Below, piece after piece: positions 1 through 6,760 of a stretch of DNA of 8,622 nucleotides. Origin of the DNA: an uncultured Dorea sp. GTDB lineage: Bacteria > Bacillota_A > Clostridia > Lachnospirales > Lachnospiraceae. Every line of letters begins with the position of its first letter. The stretch's first letter is position 1. The notes under the pieces were generated by a model. That model saw only the letters and a list, made by a program, of their open reading frames with translations. It searched no databases and was not told the DNA's origin. The DNA lies in contig CAOKJI010000047.1 in assembly GCA_948468495.1 (NCBI GenBank), positions 1 to 8,622 on the forward strand, read 5' to 3'. A program made the position numbers and the translations under genes.

Positions 1-2
1 GC

Positions 3-395
3 ATTCAGGAAGGAACAAAAACTCCGGAATACGAGGGGACACCAGAAAGAGACGGTTATATCTTTATCGGATGGGATCCCGAATGGCAGCCGGTTTTGGC
101 CGGAGAAAAGGAAGAAATTGTCTATACGGCAAAGTGGGCGAAAGAACAGTGCACAATTACTTATTGTATTGACGGTTCTTCCGGGAGTGGGCCAACAATC
201 AGAGTACCATATGATAGCGATCATAAGATTAAAGATCCGACAACTATGTCCAGTTGGGAGTTCCCAAGTGATAAAAAGTTCCTGGGCTGGGCTGAGATTC
301 CGAACGCGAGCATAGGAGATGCGATGTATGAGGCGGGAGATACGGTGACTGTGAAAGAGGACCTAATCCTTTATGCGGTAGTAGAACCTAAATAA
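3..395 (+). CDS. InlB B-repeat / Flg_new-type repeat surface protein, C-terminal fragment
   Basis: The reading frame is open from the left window edge (first full codon at 3) to TAA at 393-395, giving 130 C-terminal residues; the start lies outside the window. Two repeat units are visible. The first ends with GYIFIGWDPEW and then YTAKWA. The second runs from TITYCIDG through KKFLGWAEI to LILYAVVEPK. The Gly-Tyr/Phe-x-F-x-GW core followed by a Y-x-A-x-W/V strand is the signature of the Listeria-Bacteroides InlB B-repeat family (Flg_new), common in secreted Clostridia adhesins. There is no LPxTG motif, membrane segment or charged tail, so the protein ends inside its last repeat and would be released or held non-covalently, unless an anchor lies further upstream. 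It sits 54 bases before the multidomain pilin on the same strand and may share its transcript. The family call is good; the role is unknown. Confidence 0.8.
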   Translation: MQEGTKTPEYEGTPERDGYIFIGWDPEWQPVLAGEKEEIVYTAKWAKEQCTITYCIDGSSGSGPTIRVPYDSDHKIKDPTTMSSWEFPSDKKFLGWAEIPNASIGDAMYEAGDTVTVKEDLILYAVVEPK

Positions 396-407
396 CAGAT
401 GAAAGAA

Positions 408-413
408 AGGAGG
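408..413 (+). promoter_or_regulatory. Shine-Dalgarno AGGAGG for the large pilin, separated from its start by a hairpin
   Basis: AGGAGG is the best ribosome-binding match near the start of the large pilin gene. No start codon lies at normal spacing after it. The next in-frame ATGs are at 450 and 453, and the bases between can fold into a hairpin (416-441). If folded, only about 10 unpaired bases separate this site from ATG 450. The ATG at 399 lies before the site and has no purine-rich sequence ahead of it, which argues against 399 as the start. Confidence 0.55.
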
Positions 414-415
414 AA

Positions 416-441
416 CGCCCTTCCCCTACCGGGGAGGGGCG
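416..441 (+). promoter_or_regulatory. G+C-rich hairpin in the translation initiation region of the large pilin
   Basis: Bases 416-426 pair with 431-441 over 11 consecutive positions: ten Watson-Crick pairs and one U-G wobble (421 with 436), closing a four-base loop at 427-430. It is not followed by a T run, so it is not a normal intrinsic terminator of the upstream gene. It lies between AGGAGG at 408-413 and ATG at 450. It also buries a second purine-rich GGGGAGGGG (431-439) that could otherwise act as a ribosome site 10 bases before ATG 450. It may therefore either bring the first site to working distance or hide the second. Confidence 0.65.
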
Positions 442-449
442 GCAGGAAA

Positions 450-2771
450 ATGATGAAAAGTAAGAAATATATGAATCGAATACTATCCTTCCTGACCATC
501 ATCTGTTGTCTGGCGGGATGTGTTCTGACAGTACTTCCGGCAAGAGCTGAGGATTCTGTGCCGAGAGCGGTATTTACCAACGAGCCGAATGAAGCGCCGG
601 ATTTGTATGTTACGAAGGAGCTGCAGAATGCGGAGAGCTACAAGGGGAATCCTGATGAGCTTCGTTTTTCCTTCATTTTGAAGCTGAACGGTAAGACGGC
701 GAATAAGCAGGAGTACACGATTATCAGGGACGGCGAGGAAGAGAAGGAGGAAGGCCGGGTTAAAGTTTATCAGACGGAGAGCGGCAGATTTACCCTTGCT
801 CCCGGCCAGACAGCCTGGTTTAAAAATCTCGTGGTAGGAACGCAATATGAAGTTACAGAGAGCGATATGCCCGCGTCTTTCCAGCAGACAGAACCGGAAG
901 GAGGAGCGGCTGCGGCGGGATTTATAACCGCGGAAGGCGTGAGCGAGAAGTTTGTGAACCGCTATATACCGGATACTCCCGGCAAAACGACGGTTCTTAA
1001 GGTAAGCAAGACGATTTCTTTTCCCTCTGGATTTGCCGCGCCGGAGACGCCGGAGTTCCACTTTATCCTTACTTTGGATGGCGAGCCCTATGCGCTGGAA
1101 TCCTATACGATTACCGATGACAGAACCGGGAAATATGCCGGAACGGCTATGACGGATGAAAACGGAGGATTCACCCTGAAGGGGGGATATACAGCGTCGT
1201 TTACGAAGGTGAAAGCAGGCGTTGACTATAAGCTGGAAGAGACGGAGCTGCCGGACGGGTGGCGCGTCACCGGAAGCGCTGTCTTAGAAGGAGCTACAAA
1301 AGCTCCGGAGACTCCGCTGATTATGAACAATGCCAGCGCTTCTTTTGCCGTATCCAAGCAGGTAAAGGGCGGCGGCAGTAAGGACGCGGAATTTACATTT
1401 CTTCTGACCAGAGAAGATCACTCGGTATGGGCAGGCGCGTCGTATTACCTGTACAATCTGTCTACGGGGGAATTAGCGGAAGAGTCTCCGGCGAAACAGA
1501 CAGAAGAACAGACCCAGACAGAGGTGCAGACTCCGGAGGATCCGGCTTCGGCGGAACAGGCGGAGTCCGGGAATCCGGCCCGCACCAGGGAGGACGGAAC
1601 CTTCACGCTGAAACATGGCCAGGCGGCGGTATTCATCGGCATAGAACCGGGGACGGTCTACAGCGTGAGAGAAATCGGCAGTCAGGATTATACGCAGACG
1701 CTTCCTCTCAGTGTGGAGGGATATAAAGACAGCGTGGTGACAGACAGCGTTATCATGCTTCCGTTTGAAAATGAATATGTGGATAACCGGGGCGCTCTTA
1801 CGGTGACCAAACAAGTGGAGAATGTGAAGGGCGACGCTCCGGAGAGTCAGGAGAATTTCCGCTTCCGGTTAACGAAGATTACGAAGTCTGGAATCGGTGG
1901 AGGCGAAGGAACAGAAGACATAGAGGAAACGGGAGAAGTTGTTGCGGGCGCGGTTTACAGTATCGCGGCGGGAGGGTCTGAGAAGACCTACCGGACGGAT
2001 AAAGACGGAATCTTTACGATAAAGGCAGACGAGACGGCGCGGTTTGGCGCACTTCCATTTGGAACATATCAAGTAGAAGAGCTTGACCTTCCGGAAGGAT
2101 ATGAGATTAAGGAGACCGTACAGATTAAGGATTTGACAAGGGATAACAGCGCGGCCTTCAACTTCGCCAATGGCTACCGGGCCGACAGGCTTGACTTGCA
2201 TCTGGTGAAGCAGAACCGGAGGGAGGAAGTGCTGGAAGGCGTTTCGTTCAAACTCTGGAAAGCGGCAGATGGAACGCCGGAAGATGCGGAATGGGAAGAT
2301 ATCCAGAAGACGGAAGCCGGAACCTTCCGGACGGACGCAGAAGGAAAGCTTACCATACCGGGACTGGAATCGGGAATCTATTATCTGCAGGAAATGGAAG
2401 CTGCGGCAGGCTATATGCCATGGGAGAAGCCCCTGAGAATTGTAATTACCCGCGATGTGGAAGACAGAAGCAAGGTTACGGTTCAGGCGGAAGGCTGGAC
2501 GGCAAGTATTCCCGACGCCAAAGCGCCGGAGGATAATCCTGTAAATGAGAATCCGGACGCCGGAGAGATTCCAAGAGGCAATGTGGTAAAGACGCTGACG
2601 CTTACAGAGCAGGAAGGCGCCCGGGACATAGCGGAGCTTACGGTAATCAATGAGATGTTCTATGAACTGCCGAACAGCGGCGGCATGGGAATTTTCCCCT
2701 GTATTCTGCTGGGACTTGTGCTGATGATGGCGGCCTGTATGCTGTACTTCAGACGTAACAGGACGGCGTAG
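450..2771 (+). CDS. Multidomain LPNSG-anchored pilin/adhesin (probable tip or minor pilin)
   Basis: This is a 773-residue secreted, wall-sorted protein. I chose ATG 450 (ATG 453 is equally possible) because a signal peptide follows directly (basic KSKKYMNR, hydrophobic core, likely cleavage after PARA near residue 34) and because the frame-extending ATG at 399 lacks a ribosome site. Five Ig-like domains follow. The first four resemble the streptococcal pilin isopeptide-linkage/DUF5979 type and the fifth is Cna_B/SpaA-like. Each keeps a Lys at the start, a Glu in the middle and an Asn at the end: K56/E137/N170, K187/E264/N293, K303/E408/N441, K454/E544/N574, K587/E648/N734. This is the expected layout for intramolecular Lys-Asn isopeptide bonds. 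Domain 3 carries an insert rich in Glu, Gln, Thr and Pro near residues 360-386. The sorting signal is LPNSG (740-744), then a membrane segment and the tail RRNRTA. Position and size suggest a tip or accessory pilin; this is inferred. Confidence 0.88.
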   Translation: MMKSKKYMNRILSFLTIICCLAGCVLTVLPARAEDSVPRAVFTNEPNEAPDLYVTKELQNAESYKGNPDELRFSFILKLNGKTANKQEYTIIRDGEEEKEEGRVKVYQTESGRFTLAPGQTAWFKNLVVGTQYEVTESDMPASFQQTEPEGGAAAAGFITAEGVSEKFVNRYIPDTPGKTTVLKVSKTISFPSGFAAPETPEFHFILTLDGEPYALESYTITDDRTGKYAGTAMTDENGGFTLKGGYTASFTKVKAGVDYKLEETELPDGWRVTGSAVLEGATKAPETPLIMNNASASFAVSKQVKGGGSKDAEFTFLLTREDHSVWAGASYYLYNLSTGELAEESPAKQTEEQTQTEVQTPEDPASAEQAESGNPARTREDGTFTLKHGQAAVFIGIEPGTVYSVREIGSQDYTQTLPLSVEGYKDSVVTDSVIMLPFENEYVDNRGALTVTKQVENVKGDAPESQENFRFRLTKITKSGIGGGEGTEDIEETGEVVAGAVYSIAAGGSEKTYRTDKDGIFTIKADETARFGALPFGTYQVEELDLPEGYEIKETVQIKDLTRDNSAAFNFANGYRADRLDLHLVKQNRREEVLEGVSFKLWKAADGTPEDAEWEDIQKTEAGTFRTDAEGKLTIPGLESGIYYLQEMEAAAGYMPWEKPLRIVITRDVEDRSKVTVQAEGWTASIPDAKAPEDNPVNENPDAGEIPRGNVVKTLTLTEQEGARDIAELTVINEMFYELPNSGGMGIFPCILLGLVLMMAACMLYFRRNRTA

Positions 2772-2920
2772 ATGAATGAGTACCTTTAGACGGAGTCAGG
2801 AACATGGAATGTAATATCTGGTATTTGACTGGCGGCGCGGTTCCGCTGGGGGCAGCGCGGCTGGTCTTATATAAAGAAGAATTTTGCGGGGAGGTGCTGG
2901 GAAGTTAAGAATGCGATAGC

Positions 2921-3021
2921 TTTTTGGCGGTCTTCGGTACCGCAAAAGGAGTGCGTGACAAGCACGAAAAACCGTTACTGGACACAGTAACAAAAAGAAA
3001 CCTGTGTGCATAGAGCGCACA
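2921..3021 (+). promoter_or_regulatory. Hairpin cluster in the 5' leader of the major pilin gene
   Basis: Three stem-loops lie in a row. The first has an inner stem 2927-2931/2939-2943 whose loop includes CTTCGG, with an outer T/A-rich extension to 2921 and 2949 across one mismatch. The second is a perfect 7-bp stem, 2974-2980 with 2985-2991, and loop GACA. The third is a 7-bp stem with one G-U pair, 3003-3009 with 3015-3021, and a five-base loop. None is followed by a T run. The cluster ends about 30 bases before the ribosome site of the pilin, so it could stabilise the message or control translation. I do not recognise a known riboswitch class. Confidence 0.5.
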
Positions 3022-3052
3022 AAACAAGAATGGGAAAACCATAAACAGGAAA

Positions 3053-3057
3053 AGGAG
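3053..3057 (+). promoter_or_regulatory. Ribosome binding site of the major pilin
   Basis: AGGAG lies 7 bases before ATG 3065, within an unstructured purine-rich stretch. This near-ideal site fits a highly expressed structural subunit and fixes the start. Confidence 0.8.
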
Positions 3058-3064
3058 AGATACT

Positions 3065-4627
3065 ATGAAAAAACTTAAAAAAGTTTTTGCAGTGTTATTA
3101 ACACTGGCAATGGTCATGGGACTTGGCATGACAGGGTTTGCGGCGCCGACAGTTGGAACGTCGGCGGATAAGGGAACACTTACGGTTAAAGGCATTGAGA
3201 GCAATAAGGCAACCGTAACTGCTTATCCGATTGCAATGGCAGAGTATAACAATAACGGCAGTTTTAGCGGGTATAGTAATCCTTATAAGCTTAAGGATAT
3301 CTTAGCTCCAACCAAGGATGAATTAGATGGGATTTCTATTGAGGGATTGAATGGAGTTAAACTGACTGTTGGTACAGATGGTACTACTTATACAATAGCG
3401 GATCAGCCAGTAGGTATGTATCTGATTGTTGTAACGCCATTTGACGGAGCGACAACTTATACCCGGGCAGTAGCGTCTATCTGCTATAAGAATGAAAATG
3501 GCGTTAATGTGGTTGAAAGTAAAGATTTAACAATGGCTACATCAATTCAGTCACCGGCTACATGGGTAAAAAAGACAACGGATGTTGAGGTAGATAAGAC
3601 GGCTAAAGTTGGAGACAAAGACGCAACATCAGCGAAAATCGGCGATATTATTGACTTTACGGTAGAGATTAAGCCGATTCCTCAGTATTCAGGTAACCAT
3701 CCGAAATTAGATGTAGTGGATACACTGAGTGACGGATTAACCTATCAGGAGAATGAAGGTGTAGTTGTTAAGGTTGAGAATGATACGTTAACAGAAGATA
3801 CAGATTATACAGTAGACTATGAGGATGGAAAGATTACTGTTAATTTTGTAGTTGGCGGCAAATATACCCTTAATGCTTATGCTGGAAAAACAGCAGTCAT
3901 TTCTTATAAGGCTGAACTGAATAATCAGGCAGTGCTGAACCAGGGCGAGGGCAATACCAATGATGTTACGTTGAGTTATACAAAGGATTCAACTTTAGAT
4001 GGCGATAATGGAACTGATGATGATAAGACCCGCACATATACATTTGAAATTGACGGAGATGCAACAGGAACAACCGGAATCCTTAACAAGACGGGAGAAA
4101 AGACAGAAGATACTCGGGGACTTGACGGAGCAGTATTTACAATTTACACAGAGGATCCAACGAACAACGAAAATGCAGCAATTTATACCAATGATTCTGG
4201 AACCATTACAAAGGAGGGCACTGTAACGACTAAGACCGTTGATGAAAAGAAAGGTCAGCTTCATATCTCCGGTCTTGCAGAGGGAACCTATTACATCCGG
4301 GAGACAAGCGCGCCAAAGGGATATTCTGTGAATGCTCATGTATTCAAGGTAGAGATTAAAGCGCTTTGGGATGAAACAGATAAGAAAGTATGTGTCGGCG
4401 CTGAGATTAGGGTAGATGACAGTAATGATCCAGTTGCCATAATTAGTACTAACAATGAAGGTGAGACAGTTGTAACTGGCGATGGTGCAACTATCCTGAA
4501 TACAAAACTGCAGTCTCTTCCATCAACCGGTGGTATCGGTACTACAATCTTCACCATCGGCGGATGTGCAATCATGGTTATTGCAGCAGCGTTGTTCTTC
4601 GCAAGCCGCAGAAAATCTGCAAAATAA
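3065..4627 (+). CDS. Major shaft pilin, SpaH/EbpB family, LPSTG-anchored
   Basis: This is a 520-residue secreted pilin, probably polymerised into the pilus shaft by the sortases downstream. It has a signal peptide (KKLKK, hydrophobic core, cleavage near GFAA, residues 24-27). An N-terminal domain with VGMYLIVV follows. Next comes a fimbrial isopeptide D2-type domain that begins around DVEVDKTAKVGD (173-184) and continues with IGDIIDFTVEI. The C-terminal Cna_B-like domain carries the E-box YYIRETSAPKGY, with Glu413. The sorting signal is LPSTG (485-489), then a membrane helix and the tail SRRKSAK. The classic pilin motif with YPK is absent; the nearest candidate is W167 to K178, with VEVDK in place of VxVYPK. 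The base composition is AT-richer than the flanking genes: a hand count of 3781-3840 gives 20 G+C in 60. The gene lies immediately upstream of two class C sortases, the usual pilus island order. Confidence 0.93.
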   Translation: MKKLKKVFAVLLTLAMVMGLGMTGFAAPTVGTSADKGTLTVKGIESNKATVTAYPIAMAEYNNNGSFSGYSNPYKLKDILAPTKDELDGISIEGLNGVKLTVGTDGTTYTIADQPVGMYLIVVTPFDGATTYTRAVASICYKNENGVNVVESKDLTMATSIQSPATWVKKTTDVEVDKTAKVGDKDATSAKIGDIIDFTVEIKPIPQYSGNHPKLDVVDTLSDGLTYQENEGVVVKVENDTLTEDTDYTVDYEDGKITVNFVVGGKYTLNAYAGKTAVISYKAELNNQAVLNQGEGNTNDVTLSYTKDSTLDGDNGTDDDKTRTYTFEIDGDATGTTGILNKTGEKTEDTRGLDGAVFTIYTEDPTNNENAAIYTNDSGTITKEGTVTTKTVDEKKGQLHISGLAEGTYYIRETSAPKGYSVNAHVFKVEIKALWDETDKKVCVGAEIRVDDSNDPVAIISTNNEGETVVTGDGATILNTKLQSLPSTGGIGTTIFTIGGCAIMVIAAALFFASRRKSAK

Positions 4628-4664
4628 TCAGGCTTACAGCTATATTACAAAGTTATGCCTGATT
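4626..4664 (+). promoter_or_regulatory. Small stem overlapping the pilin stop codon, competing with the next hairpin
   Basis: Bases 4626-4633 are the exact reverse complement of 4657-4664, giving an 8-bp stem around a 23-base loop directly at the end of the major pilin gene. Its 3' arm shares 4661-4664 (GATT) with the outer part of the next stem-loop, so the two extended structures cannot both form fully. The long loop makes it weaker than its neighbour. Confidence 0.35.
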
Positions 4665-4696
4665 CACTTCGGGGCGGATAACGCCCCGAAGTAATC
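4661..4696 (+). promoter_or_regulatory. Strong stem-loop between major pilin and sortases (attenuator or processing site)
   Basis: Bases 4666-4676 pair perfectly with 4682-4692 over 11 bp around loop GATAA. Four further pairs (4661-4664 with 4693-4696) extend the stem past one bulged C at 4665. The sequence after it (AAATACCATTTGCT) has no proper T run, so it is not a textbook Rho-independent terminator. A strong hairpin between a highly expressed pilin and its sortases would fit partial termination, or protection of the 3' end of the pilin message so that pilin outweighs enzyme. The hairpin is certain as sequence; the role is inferred. Confidence 0.6.
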
Positions 4697-4768
4697 AAAT
4701 ACCATTTGCTGAATCGATACGGTTTGGCAGATATACATAAATAAGCTACAACAACAAGGAGAGTCTGG

Positions 4769-5758
4769 ATGAAAAAGAAAACAAGCAAAATATTAATACC
4801 GATTCTGTTTTTAGCCGGGTTGTCCTTGCTGCTGTATCCATTTACCGCAAACCAGTGGAACAATTACAGACAGAAAAGACTGATTAGCAGTTATGATGAA
4901 ATCGTTGCCGAAAAAGACGCCGCGGGCATGATTGATTATGAGGCCGAGTGGGAGAAGGCGAACAGCTACAATGAAGCGCTGCTTCCCAGTATACTTCCCG
5001 ATTCCTTTGCTATCGCGGAGGCGTCGGAGGAAGACGCTTCTTACATGTCTGCTCTGAATATTGCGGACAACGGCATGATGGGGACCGTAGAGATTCCGAG
5101 GATTCGGATTACTCTTCCGGTTTATCACACCACTGATGAAGAGGTATTAGAGAGGGCGGCGGGCCATTTGGAAGGAAGCTCCCTTCCGGTCGGCGGGGAG
5201 AATACTCATGCGGTTATCTCCGCCCACAGAGGACTGCCCAGCGCGGCGTTGTTTACCGATTTGGATAAGCTGCAGAAGGGAGATCATTTCCTGCTGCATG
5301 TTCTGGATGATACACTCTGCTATCAGGTGGATAAGATAACCGTTGTGGAGCCGGAGGAGACGGAAGCGCTGGCAGTGGAAAAAGGGATGGATTTGGTTAC
5401 GCTTCTTACCTGTACGCCATACGGTGTCAACAGTCATCGTCTTCTGGTGCGGGGACACAGAGTTCCCTATGAGCCGGGAGCCATTGAGGAGGAAAAAGTT
5501 CCTCTTGGCAATGTGAGCCTGCATACCAGCTATCTGCTGTGGGTAATTGTAGGGCTCCTGATTACGGCTTTATTCTGTTTCTTCTTATATAAAAGGGAGC
5601 GCAAACTGGAGCGGGCAAACCGTAAGCCGGTCATCACAGAGCAGATTAAGACAGAACAGATAGAGGAAACGCCGGACGAAGCGTCCGAAATATCCGCCAT
5701 TCAGGAACCGGAAGAGGCAGATACTCCGCCGAAGACAGACGGCGGGACCGAAGATTGA
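4769..5758 (+). CDS. Class C sortase (pilin polymerase), first copy
   Basis: This is a 329-residue membrane transpeptidase. It cleaves the LPxTG-type motif of pilins and joins the carbonyl to a lysine of the next subunit, on the outer face of the membrane. AGGAG at 4757-4761 sits 7 bases before ATG. There is an N-terminal membrane helix (about 8-27) and a C-terminal one (about 254-274), the two-anchor layout of class C enzymes, followed by an acidic, proline-containing tail. Catalytic residues are His153 in SAHRG, Cys215 in LLTCTPYGVNSHR, and Arg224. The lid region normally shows Asp-Pro-aromatic; here the nearest match is Asp78-Ser79-Phe80, so the proline is missing. The next gene is a close paralogue: NQWNNYRQKRLISSYDE here matches DQWNTYRQSRLISSYDE there, and a 21-base block around the catalytic His codon (5225-5245) is identical. 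Its substrate is probably one of the two pilins upstream; which one cannot be told. Confidence 0.93.
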   Translation: MKKKTSKILIPILFLAGLSLLLYPFTANQWNNYRQKRLISSYDEIVAEKDAAGMIDYEAEWEKANSYNEALLPSILPDSFAIAEASEEDASYMSALNIADNGMMGTVEIPRIRITLPVYHTTDEEVLERAAGHLEGSSLPVGGENTHAVISAHRGLPSAALFTDLDKLQKGDHFLLHVLDDTLCYQVDKITVVEPEETEALAVEKGMDLVTLLTCTPYGVNSHRLLVRGHRVPYEPGAIEEEKVPLGNVSLHTSYLLWVIVGLLITALFCFFLYKRERKLERANRKPVITEQIKTEQIEETPDEASEISAIQEPEEADTPPKTDGGTED

Positions 5759-5806
5759 CGGACAGGAGACACAGGACACAGAGACAGGTTCCGGGAGGGA
5801 GCGGGT

Positions 5807-6760
5807 ATGAGGAGAAAGATTTCCACAGTTCTGTTTGGACTGCTGTTTCTGGCCGGATTCGGGATATTGTCCTATCCCACCATCGCGGATCAGTGGAATA
5901 CATACCGCCAGTCAAGGCTGATTTCCAGTTATGACGAAGTAATCAGCCAGATGACGAAGGAGGACTTTACCGAAGCATGGGCGGCGGCCAGAGAATATAA
6001 CCAGACATTTGAAAAAAACAGCATCATGAGCGATGTGTTCGGCATAGATGAGGCGGAGGACATCCGCAGTACCGGGTACTGGAACGTACTGAACGTGGGC
6101 GGCGACGGCATTATGGGATATATCACGATACCGAAGATTCATATTAAGCTGTCAATCTATCACGGTACAGACGAAGACGTGCTTCAAACCGGAGTGGGGC
6201 ATCTGAACGGCACCAAGCTTCCGGTGGGAGGCGAGGGGAATCATTCGGTTCTGTCGGCTCACAGAGGACTGCCCAGCGCGAAGTTATTTACCGATATTGA
6301 CCAGTTGAAAGGCGGGGACCGGTTCTATCTGCATATTCTGGATGAGGATATGGCCTATGAAGTAGACCGGATTCTGCCGATGGTTGACAAGGACGACTAT
6401 GACGCGCTGGAGGAAGCGCTGAAGACGGAGGCGGGGCAGGATTATGTGACATTATTTACCTGTACGCCGTACGGCGTGAACAGCCACAGGCTGCTAGTGC
6501 GGGGGCACCGGGTTCCCTATGACGGGGAATTGGAATCTACGCCGACGGAGTCTATGGTGCAGGCAATTCAGAACTACTATATGCTGTATCTGCTTCTGGG
6601 CCTCGGGGTAACGGCGCTGATTATTCTGATTATGCGGCAGTTATCGCAGAAGGGCAGGAAGAAACAGGAAGATGCAGAAATAATGGTACACAAAGAACAG
6701 ACCGAGACTAATTCGGATATAAGCAGAGATGCAGAAGATTGCGAGGAGGGAAAAAGTTGA
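5807..6760 (+). CDS. Class C sortase, second copy
   Basis: This 317-residue paralogue of the preceding sortase starts 49 bases after its stop, with GGGAGG at 5793-5798 and 8-base spacing. It has an N-terminal membrane helix (about 7-24), the sortase core with His152 in SAHRG, Cys219 in LFTCTPYGVNSHR and Arg228, and a C-terminal membrane helix (about 257-279) before a charged tail. All catalytic residues are intact, so both copies are likely active. The lid position reads Asp76-Val77-Phe78, again keeping Asp and Phe but lacking Pro. Its stop codon overlaps the TTG start of the next gene, tying its translation to the pilin-like protein downstream. Two sortases beside two LPxTG-type pilins suggest division of labour, for example shaft polymerisation versus incorporation of the LPNSG protein. 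A wall-anchoring housekeeping sortase is not in the window and would be expected elsewhere. Confidence 0.93.
   Translation: MRRKISTVLFGLLFLAGFGILSYPTIADQWNTYRQSRLISSYDEVISQMTKEDFTEAWAAAREYNQTFEKNSIMSDVFGIDEAEDIRSTGYWNVLNVGGDGIMGYITIPKIHIKLSIYHGTDEDVLQTGVGHLNGTKLPVGGEGNHSVLSAHRGLPSAKLFTDIDQLKGGDRFYLHILDEDMAYEVDRILPMVDKDDYDALEEALKTEAGQDYVTLFTCTPYGVNSHRLLVRGHRVPYDGELESTPTESMVQAIQNYYMLYLLLGLGVTALIILIMRQLSQKGRKKQEDAEIMVHKEQTETNSDISRDAEDCEEGKS
6745..6749 (+). promoter_or_regulatory. Ribosome site deciding the TTG start of the pilin-like gene
   Basis: GGAGG, within GAGGAGGG, lies inside the end of the second sortase gene and 7 bases before TTG 6757. The alternative upstream TTG at 6739 lies before this site and has no such sequence ahead of it. 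The site therefore selects TTG 6757, which overlaps the sortase stop TGA (6758-6760) as TTGA. Confidence 0.75.

Larger units (their letters stand above)
2772..3064 (+). other. Intergenic leader between the large pilin and the major pilin
   Basis: These 293 bases hold no convincing gene. The first part (to about 2860) is G+C-rich and contains a small 5-bp stem at 2844-2857; the last 140 bases are A-rich with several hairpins. A TTGACT at 2825-2830 has no -10 box at proper spacing, and TATATA-like bases at 2868-2873 have no matching -35, so I cannot place a promoter. No hairpin followed by a T run was found, so no clear terminator for the large pilin is visible. A 34-codon frame at 2804-2908 is possible but weak. 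Confidence 0.6.

Noticed and set aside
416..441. The hairpin as an intrinsic terminator of the InlB-repeat gene
   Set aside because: It is followed by GCAGGAAAATG, with no T run.
399..449. ATG 399 as the start of the large pilin, adding 17 residues
   Set aside because: It has no ribosome site upstream, the strong AGGAGG lies after it, and the added residues are encoded mostly by the hairpin and precede an otherwise complete signal peptide.
483..1061. Long minus-strand open frame (192 codons) opposite the large pilin
   Set aside because: It lies antisense to a well-supported domain-bearing gene, shows no family motif, and reflects the codon bias of the + strand; the other minus-strand frames were rejected for the same reason.
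1427..1726. Alternative + strand frame of 99 codons inside the large pilin
   Set aside because: It is a shadow of the pilin frame: arginine/glycine-rich, no recognisable motif, no ribosome site.
2825..2873. TTGACT and a TATATA-like sequence as a promoter for the major pilin
   Set aside because: The two boxes are about 36 bases apart, far from 16-18, and neither has a good partner at correct spacing.
2804..2908. Possible 34-residue leader peptide (begins MECNIWYLTGG)
   Set aside because: It has only a weak GGAG at 2792-2795, no recognisable motif and no codon evidence; it is kept only as a remark in the intergenic entry.
4706..4752. Promoter for the sortase genes (TTGCTG with TATACA, or TTGGCA with TACAAC)
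   Set aside because: The first pair is spaced 20 bases apart; the second would start transcription inside the ribosome site. Neither is convincing.
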